NCBI GenBank assembly: GCA_018816585.1
Contig: JAHIVQ010000081.1
Coordinates: forward strand, 1-7,894
Direction of reading: 5' to 3'
Length of the DNA: 7,894 nucleotides
From: Nanobdellota archaeon
GTDB taxonomy: Archaea; Nanobdellota; Nanobdellia; SCGC-AAA011-G17; JAFCDX01
Shown here: one piece after another, positions 5,032-7,894 of the stretch
Layout of the letters: each line of letters starts with the position of its first letter
How positions within the stretch are numbered: position 1 is the stretch's first letter
Program-made: the position numbers and the translations under genes
The notes under the pieces: model-generated
The model's input: only the letters and a program-made list of their open reading frames with translations
What the model was told of the DNA's origin: nothing
The model's database searches: none

Positions 5032-5481
5032 TAATTTTAATTCTTTTTCCTTCTGTTTCTCTCTTAGGTGTAATAAACTATGACAATTTGGGCATAGTAA
5101 TATACATTTTTCCATTTCTGTTTTTATAATTTGAATTTTTTTTGTTCCAATCTCTGCTAATCTGAATAATTTATTTTTAGGATTTTTGTGATGAAATTGT
5201 AAAATTTCGGTATGTTCTTTATACCCACAAATTTGACAGCTTTTTCCATTTTTATAATTATTTATAAATTCTTTTGCTTCCTTATGATACTTCAAATTTC
5301 TTTCCTTATTTTTCTTAATTATCTCAGCCTTTTTTTCTGGTGGTCTATTTCTAGCATAAACTCTTGCATATTCTACTCTCTTAAATTTTTGGATTTCTAA
5401 AGGAACATATATTTTTCCTTTTCTTGATTCAGAAATTTTTCTCCTATGTTCTTCTGTTATTGGTAATTTTCTTTTATCCAT
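5017..5481 (-). CDS. free-standing HNH endonuclease
   Basis: A 154-residue protein. It starts with a NUMOD3-like segment (ITEEHRRKISESRKGK, 8-23) and a basic helical linker (about 30-75). The HNH domain follows: CQIC (C82, C85), LQFHHKNP with H97/H98 and N100, then CILLCPNCHSLLH with C126, C130, C133, H134 and H138. The cysteines form the structural zinc site, and the histidines and Asn are the catalytic signature. This is the compact HNH type found free-standing between phage genes. It is the only gene on the minus strand. The start at 5481 has no Shine-Dalgarno site, but a TATA-like element lies about 25-30 bases upstream, so it should be leaderless. It lies tail to tail with the NUMOD4 endonuclease and is not a close relative of it or of the HNH in the split intein. 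Confidence 0.85.
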   Translation of the reverse strand: MDKRKLPITEEHRRKISESRKGKIYVPLEIQKFKRVEYARVYARNRPPEKKAEIIKKNKERNLKYHKEAKEFINNYKNGKSCQICGYKEHTEILQFHHKNPKNKLFRLAEIGTKKIQIIKTEMEKCILLCPNCHSLLHLREKQKEKELKLLNVL

Positions 5482-5504
5482 AAGAAGGATAAATAGTTTA
5501 AACT

Positions 5505-5520
5505 TTATAAATATTTATAT
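5505..5520 (-). promoter_or_regulatory. TATA-like element for the minus-strand HNH gene
   Basis: On the minus strand this reads ATATAAATATTTATAA, about 25-30 bases upstream of the ATG ending at 5481, with no Shine-Dalgarno site between. It contains the 14-base palindrome TATAAATATTTATA (5506-5519), which recurs at 5632-5645. Confidence 0.5.
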
Positions 5521-5537
5521 ATAATTTAACTATTTAC

Positions 5538-5568
5538 ACGCGGGGTTTTTGATTTATTTAGTAATTTT
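5538..5568 (+). repeat. 31-base inverted repeat, left arm
   Basis: Begins with ACGCGGGGTTTTT and ends with TTTAGTAATTTT. Its reverse complement at 5783-5813 matches at 28 of 31 positions, with the outer 13 and the inner 12 bases perfect. The GC-rich tip stands out in DNA that is otherwise more than 80% AT. Confidence 0.85.
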
Positions 5569-5668
5569 GGGGACTCTAACAATAAATTAATTTTGTCAAA
5601 GGTAATTTTTGTTTAATTATATACTAATATATATAAATATTTATAAATAAAAGATATAATAATATAAA

Positions 5669-5689
5669 TACTAAAATACTAAAAAAAAC
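5669..5689 (+). repeat. 21-base direct repeat, copy 1
   Basis: Identical to 5839-5859, 170 bases downstream. Each copy holds two TACTAAAA units followed by an A run and a C. The inverted-repeat arms also contain the unit TACTAAA (5557-5563 on the complement, and 5788-5795), so the short word may be the recognised element. Confidence 0.75.
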
Positions 5690-5782
5690 AAAACACAAAA
5701 AGAACAATTTTTGTAACTAAAAAATAGATACGTTTCTTTATATATAAATCAAAAACAGGCATTAGTCATTATATCCTTTTTT

Positions 5783-5813
5783 AAAATTACTAAATATAGT
5801 AAAAACCCCGCGT
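5783..5813 (-). repeat. 31-base inverted repeat, right arm
   Basis: Reverse complement of 5538-5568 with three mismatches clustered in the centre. It ends in AAAAACCCCGCGT. The two arms enclose 214 bases that contain one copy of the direct repeat and an AT palindrome. Confidence 0.85.
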
Positions 5814-5838
5814 TCTATTTCCCTTATAAAAGGTTAAT

Positions 5839-5859
5839 TACTAAAATACTAAAAAAAAC
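5839..5859 (+). repeat. 21-base direct repeat, copy 2
   Basis: Exact second copy of 5669-5689. It lies directly upstream of the BRE and TATA box of the operon starting at 5894, so a protein bound here could control that promoter. Confidence 0.75.
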
Positions 5860-5873
5860 GAAAGGTATTTAAA
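5859..5873 (+). promoter_or_regulatory. archaeal BRE and TATA box of the right-hand operon
   Basis: CGAAAGG matches the archaeal BRE pattern and is followed by TATTTAAAC. The TATA centre is about 25 bases before the ATG at 5894, again predicting a leaderless mRNA. This is the best-formed promoter in the window. Confidence 0.7.
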
Positions 5874-5893
5874 CCCCTAATCCATATAGGTTT

Positions 5894-6016
5894 ATGGAAA
5901 AACAAAAAGATCATTATAATCTCAATCAATCCGAGGAGATAGGGATAAAAGAAGGAAAACTAAATGGTGCAGAAGTTTTACAATTTACTTTTAGAAGTGC
6001 CAGGATATTCAGATGA
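5894..6016 (+). CDS. 40-residue first gene of the right-hand operon
   Basis: A hydrophilic 40-residue protein (begins MEKQKDHYNLNQSEEIGIKE, ends SARIFR). It is too short for most gene finders, but it has the strongest promoter in the window placed for leaderless translation, and its stop overlaps the next start as ATGA. Both points support real translation. It may serve mainly as a leaderless entry point that feeds ribosomes into the coupled downstream genes. No family is recognised. Confidence 0.6.
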   Translation: MEKQKDHYNLNQSEEIGIKEGKLNGAEVLQFTFRSARIFR

Positions 6017-6279
6017 ATAAATCAAAAATAACCCAAGAAATAGAAAAGACAGGAAAAGGATGCGGAAAAGGAAGATGTGGAATTAATTTCAATACCAAAT
6101 CTGGAGATAATATAAAATATTTATGTCCTTCCTGTCAATTAAAACTTCAAACACTAAAGTTCTGTCAAGAGGAAATAAAAAAGGCGATTGAAGAAAGCAG
6201 AGTAGATGATGGTTATGATATTAACACAGCAAGTTGCATAAATAATAAATTACAAGAATTGCAGGAGAAGTTAATATGA
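6013..6279 (+). CDS. zinc-ribbon small protein
   Basis: An 88-residue protein. GCGKGRCGINF followed about 20 residues later by LCPSCQLKL gives a four-cysteine zinc-ribbon pattern. The C-terminal half is helical and charged and ends LQELQEKLI. The module CG-x-x-F ... LCP-x-C-x-x-K resembles the middle of the protein encoded at 7019 (FCLCPKCKVKM), so the two probably share a domain. AGGA lies 8 bases before the start, and the gene is coupled by ATGA at both ends. It may bind nucleic acid or protein, but nothing in the sequence identifies a partner. Confidence 0.7.
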   Translation: MNKSKITQEIEKTGKGCGKGRCGINFNTKSGDNIKYLCPSCQLKLQTLKFCQEEIKKAIEESRVDDGYDINTASCINNKLQELQEKLI

Positions 6280-6392
6280 AAGGGTTTATAGATAAATTTA
6301 TAGAAGAAAATGATTTTATAATGAAGGTTTATATAATTCTTCTTTTAATGGTATCTGTTTATGCACTTTCTTATATAAGTGAGATAATTTAA
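6276..6392 (+). CDS. 38-residue single-span membrane protein
   Basis: The gene starts at an ATGA overlap with the preceding one, with a strong GGAG 8 bases upstream (6264-6267). The first 15 residues are hydrophilic and partly acidic (MKGFIDKFIEENDF). They are followed by one hydrophobic stretch, VYIILLLMVSVYALSYI, long enough to cross the membrane. This is typical of tiny viral membrane peptides such as holin-like or virion-associated proteins, but no function can be assigned from sequence. Confidence 0.6.
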   Translation: MKGFIDKFIEENDFIMKVYIILLLMVSVYALSYISEII

Positions 6393-6393
6393 A

Positions 6394-6705
6394 ATGAAAT
6401 CAAAATCAGAAATATTAAAGATGTCTAAAAAAGAACTGCAAAATTATAACTGGGATGATGATTTAGACATTAAAGAAAAAGATGATACAAACTCTATCTG
6501 CTTTAACTACTCTAACTGCTCTGACTGCTATAACTGCTCTATCTGCTCTGACTGCTATAACTGCTATAACTGCTCTATCTGCTCTTACTGCTATAACTGC
6601 TTATATTGCAGAAATTTAAAGAATGAAAGAAATGGTTATTGGATTTGTAATGTTGAAGTTAGTAAAGAAGAATTTGAAGCGAAGAAAAAGGAGTTGGGAT
6701 TATGA
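6394..6705 (+). CDS. Cys tripeptide-repeat protein
   Basis: A 103-residue protein. Residues 1-33 are charged and helical. About residues 34-72 consist of back-to-back X-C-X tripeptides (N-C-S, D-C-Y, N-C-S, I-C-S and similar), giving eleven cysteines at mostly three-residue spacing. The C-terminal 30 residues (GYWICNVEVSKEEFEAKKKELGL) are non-repetitive. Similar Cys-rich stretches with a terminal NV-x-(V/L)-(S/T)-x-E motif occur in uncharacterised phage and archaeal proteins related to pentapeptide-type repeats. The regular spacing would suit a stacked coil with a cysteine ladder, possibly binding metal, but this is inference. The gene starts 1 base after the previous stop, and no strong Shine-Dalgarno site is seen. 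Confidence 0.75.
   Translation: MKSKSEILKMSKKELQNYNWDDDLDIKEKDDTNSICFNYSNCSDCYNCSICSDCYNCYNCSICSYCYNCLYCRNLKNERNGYWICNVEVSKEEFEAKKKELGL
6493..6609 (+). repeat. 9-base tandem repeat encoding the Cys tripeptides
   Basis: About eleven in-frame 9-base units of the form (A/T/G)AC-TGC-T(C/A)T run through this segment. Near-identical longer units are visible, for example the order AAC-TGC, ATC-TGC, GAC-TGC occurring twice. Copy number can change by slippage without breaking the frame. Confidence 0.8.
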
Positions 6706-7022
6706 AATCAGACAAAGAATTAGAAAAAGAAGTTAGATTTGAGAGAAAAGAATATCCTTGCGATTTAGTTTTTTGTAGTAATTGTAATTCATCAGATATG
6801 TTTGATTGGGTATGGATAGATAATAAAAGGTATTGTCTTAAATGTGGATTTCAAAAAGTAAAACAACAAGCAACATCCGACTTGCAGGAGAAGTTAAATA
6901 GATTAGAAGACGAGGTTGATTATTTACAATTTAATTATGCTAGTTTAGATGAATGTAGAAAAGTTGATGTTATTAAATTAATAGAAGAATTAAAGCAGAA
7001 AATTCAAGGGGTGGGGAAATGA
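6702..7022 (+). CDS. zinc-ribbon and coiled-coil protein, paralogous to the next genes
   Basis: A 106-residue protein. After a conserved head (MKSDKELEKE) comes a four-cysteine zinc ribbon, CSNC ... CLKC (about residues 25-48, plus C20). A coiled-coil-like helix with ATSDLQEKLNRLEDEVDYL follows, and the tail is EELKQKIQGVGK. Its first 30 bases are identical to the start of the gene at 7019. Its tail-coding 31 bases (6983-7013) are identical to 7755-7785 in the gene at 7561. AGGAG lies 8 bases upstream of the start. The ATGA overlap continues the operon. The function is unknown; zinc ribbon plus coiled coil suggests a small oligomeric DNA- or protein-binding factor. Confidence 0.7.
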   Translation: MKSDKELEKEVRFERKEYPCDLVFCSNCNSSDMFDWVWIDNKRYCLKCGFQKVKQQATSDLQEKLNRLEDEVDYLQFNYASLDECRKVDVIKLIEELKQKIQGVGK

Positions 7023-7567
7023 AATCAGACAAAGAATTAGAAAAAGAAATGAGATTATCTGTATTTACTAATAATAAAAAAGGAAGAGAAAAAAGGGATT
7101 TAATAAAAGCACAACTCCTCGGAAGAAAAGAAGGGCGAGAACAAAGTGAAGATAATAGTCAGCAGAAGGTAAATCCTATTTGCACTGCTGACACTAATAA
7201 TGATGGATGTGGAGATGATTATTATGATGAGGATTTACAACAAGATTATTCTTGTGGAGATGATTTTGAGTTTGAAGGACGAATAATATTTTGTTTATGT
7301 CCAAAATGTAAGGTTAAAATGTTAGAACAGCAACTCGCCGAGAAAGATAAGAATTTTAAGATAAAAGAAATGGAAATATTAGATGAGGGAGTTGAAATTG
7401 GAAAAGAGAAAGCTACATCTGACATTTTAAAGAAGATAGAAGGATTAGATGATATGTTTTTATCAAAAGCAACTATGAATTATTCTGAAAGGGGAGATAC
7501 TTGGACTATATTAAAACAAGATTGGAATAAGATTGTGGAGAAAATTAAAGGGGTGGGGAAATGCTAA
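7019..7567 (+). CDS. acidic zinc-binding protein of the same paralogous set
   Basis: A 182-residue protein. It shares the head MKSDKELEKE with the gene at 6702. A basic helical segment (20-45) follows. A strongly acidic Asp/Tyr/Gly segment contains C55 and CGDDYYDEDL, then CGDDFEFEG, leading to a zinc-ribbon half FCLCPKCKVKM. After that come a coiled-coil helix (EQQLAEKDKNFKIKEMEI), the shared KATSDIL motif and the tail EKIKGVGKC. It is translated after GGGGTGGGG just upstream. Its own 3' end overlaps the next gene by 7 bases. I do not recognise the family. The arrangement looks assembled from the same modules as its neighbours. Confidence 0.7.
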   Translation: MKSDKELEKEMRLSVFTNNKKGREKRDLIKAQLLGRKEGREQSEDNSQQKVNPICTADTNNDGCGDDYYDEDLQQDYSCGDDFEFEGRIIFCLCPKCKVKMLEQQLAEKDKNFKIKEMEILDEGVEIGKEKATSDILKKIEGLDDMFLSKATMNYSERGDTWTILKQDWNKIVEKIKGVGKC

Positions 7568-7797
7568 ACAAAAAGCAAGAGTTTGGATTGGAAATGTATG
7601 AAAAAGGTTACAAAAAAGCCACATCCGACATTTTGGAGAGGTTAAATGAATTTAAAAGTCAAATGGATTATGAAATAGATTTTTGTAATAAAGCAGGAGT
7701 TATTCCCTCAATACATCCAAGAAGAGTTAAACAATGGATTGATAAAATATTCGCAGAAGAATTAAAGCAGAAAATTCAAGGGGTGAAAGGGGAATGA
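7561..7797 (+). CDS. small coiled-coil protein of the same paralogous set
   Basis: A 78-residue, mostly helical protein without a zinc ribbon. It has the shared KKATSDILERL motif near residues 19-28 and the shared tail EELKQKIQGVKGE. The middle holds one Cys and the segment IPSIHPRRVKQWIDKIF. Its start overlaps the stop of the preceding gene (ATGCTAA), and GGGGTGGGG lies just before it. It looks like a shortened relative that kept the middle and tail modules of the family. Confidence 0.7.
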   Translation: MLNKKQEFGLEMYEKGYKKATSDILERLNEFKSQMDYEIDFCNKAGVIPSIHPRRVKQWIDKIFAEELKQKIQGVKGE

Positions 7798-7894
7798 AAG
7801 TTGAATACGAAACACAAGAATATATCCAAGGTTGTATTAAAACCTGTGAAGGAAAGAAACATTTACAGCAAGTAGCATTTAGCACATTTCACAA
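7794..7894 (+). CDS. partial gene at the window end
   Basis: An ATGA overlap with the preceding stop opens a frame that stays open to the last base, giving 33 residues that begin MKVEYETQEYIQGCIKTCEG. GGGG lies 2 bases before the start. The visible part has two cysteines and no sign of the shared head or middle modules. It is too short to assign, and the 3' end is outside the window. Confidence 0.5.
   Translation, partial: MKVEYETQEYIQGCIKTCEGKKHLQQVAFSTFH

Larger units (their letters stand above)
5482..5893. other. noncoding AT-rich repeat region, possible replication origin or control region
   Basis: This 412-base stretch has no credible gene. It lies between the start of the minus-strand HNH gene and the start of the right-hand operon, so transcription diverges from it. 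It contains one imperfect inverted repeat (5538-5568 and 5783-5813), one exact 21-base direct repeat (5669-5689 and 5839-5859), and two copies of the palindrome TATAAATATTTATA. TACTAAA, or its complement, occurs six times. Iterons, easily melted AT-rich DNA and GC-capped inverted repeats are the usual parts of origins of small archaeal replicons and viruses. No replication initiator gene is visible nearby, so a regulatory or recombination role is equally open. Confidence 0.45.

Noticed and set aside
5212..5400. Plus-strand frame of 62 hydrophobic residues
   Set aside because: It is the complement of the basic, AT-rich helix of the minus-strand HNH protein. The apparent hydrophobicity comes from the complement of Lys codons.
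5538..5813. Insertion sequence or MITE bounded by the 31-base inverted repeat
   Set aside because: No transposase is present. Flanking target-site duplications are not evident (TTTAC on the left, TCTAT on the right), and the arms share words with repeats outside the interval. A regulatory or origin role fits better.
6493..6609. CRISPR-like array
   Set aside because: The periodic units are 9 bases long, in frame and without spacers. They are coding tripeptide repeats.

Overview
The window is AT-rich, compactly packed DNA that most likely belongs to a virus or virus-like element of an archaeon, possibly a DPANN-type host. The support is as follows. Several genes have an archaeal TATA box about 25 bases before the start codon, so their mRNAs would be leaderless (the genes at 110, 5894 and 5481 on the minus strand; less clearly 850). 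One promoter also has a CGAAA BRE. Genes inside operons instead use Shine-Dalgarno sites and ATGA overlaps. Homing endonucleases are dense, and most of the genes are small and of unknown function. No capsid, tail, polymerase or integrase gene is visible, so the viral assignment is an inference.

Left region (1-3671): a zinc-ribbon protein (110-823) is followed by an XPB-like SF2 helicase encoded in two pieces. The first piece (850-2130) carries helicase motifs I and II and ends in the N-terminal half of an intein. The second piece (2127-3671) starts with a complete free-standing-type HNH endonuclease, continues into the C-terminal half of the intein, and then encodes the remaining helicase motifs. 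The two pieces overlap by ATGA in different frames, and the second has its own Shine-Dalgarno site. Protein trans-splicing would restore a helicase of about 605 residues and release the endonuclease. This is the most notable system in the window. A degenerate tRNA-like sequence (644-719) lies inside the zinc-ribbon gene.

Middle region (3671-5481): small ORFs surround a possible structured RNA (3686-3831). After them come what look like fragments of one or two DNA methyltransferases, one interrupted by a NUMOD4-HNH-NUMOD1 homing endonuclease (4358-4969). A third HNH endonuclease, of different architecture, is on the minus strand (5017-5481).

Noncoding hub (5482-5893): about 410 bases of very AT-rich DNA contain a 31-base imperfect inverted repeat with GC-rich ends, a 21-base exact direct repeat and two copies of a 14-base AT palindrome. 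Promoters face outward at both ends. It could be a replication origin or a control region.

Right region (5894-7894): a tightly overlapping operon encodes small proteins: a 40-residue leader gene, zinc-ribbon and coiled-coil proteins, a tiny single-span membrane protein and a Cys tripeptide-repeat protein. Three of its genes share head, middle and tail segments, which suggests duplication and reshuffling. The last gene runs off the window end.
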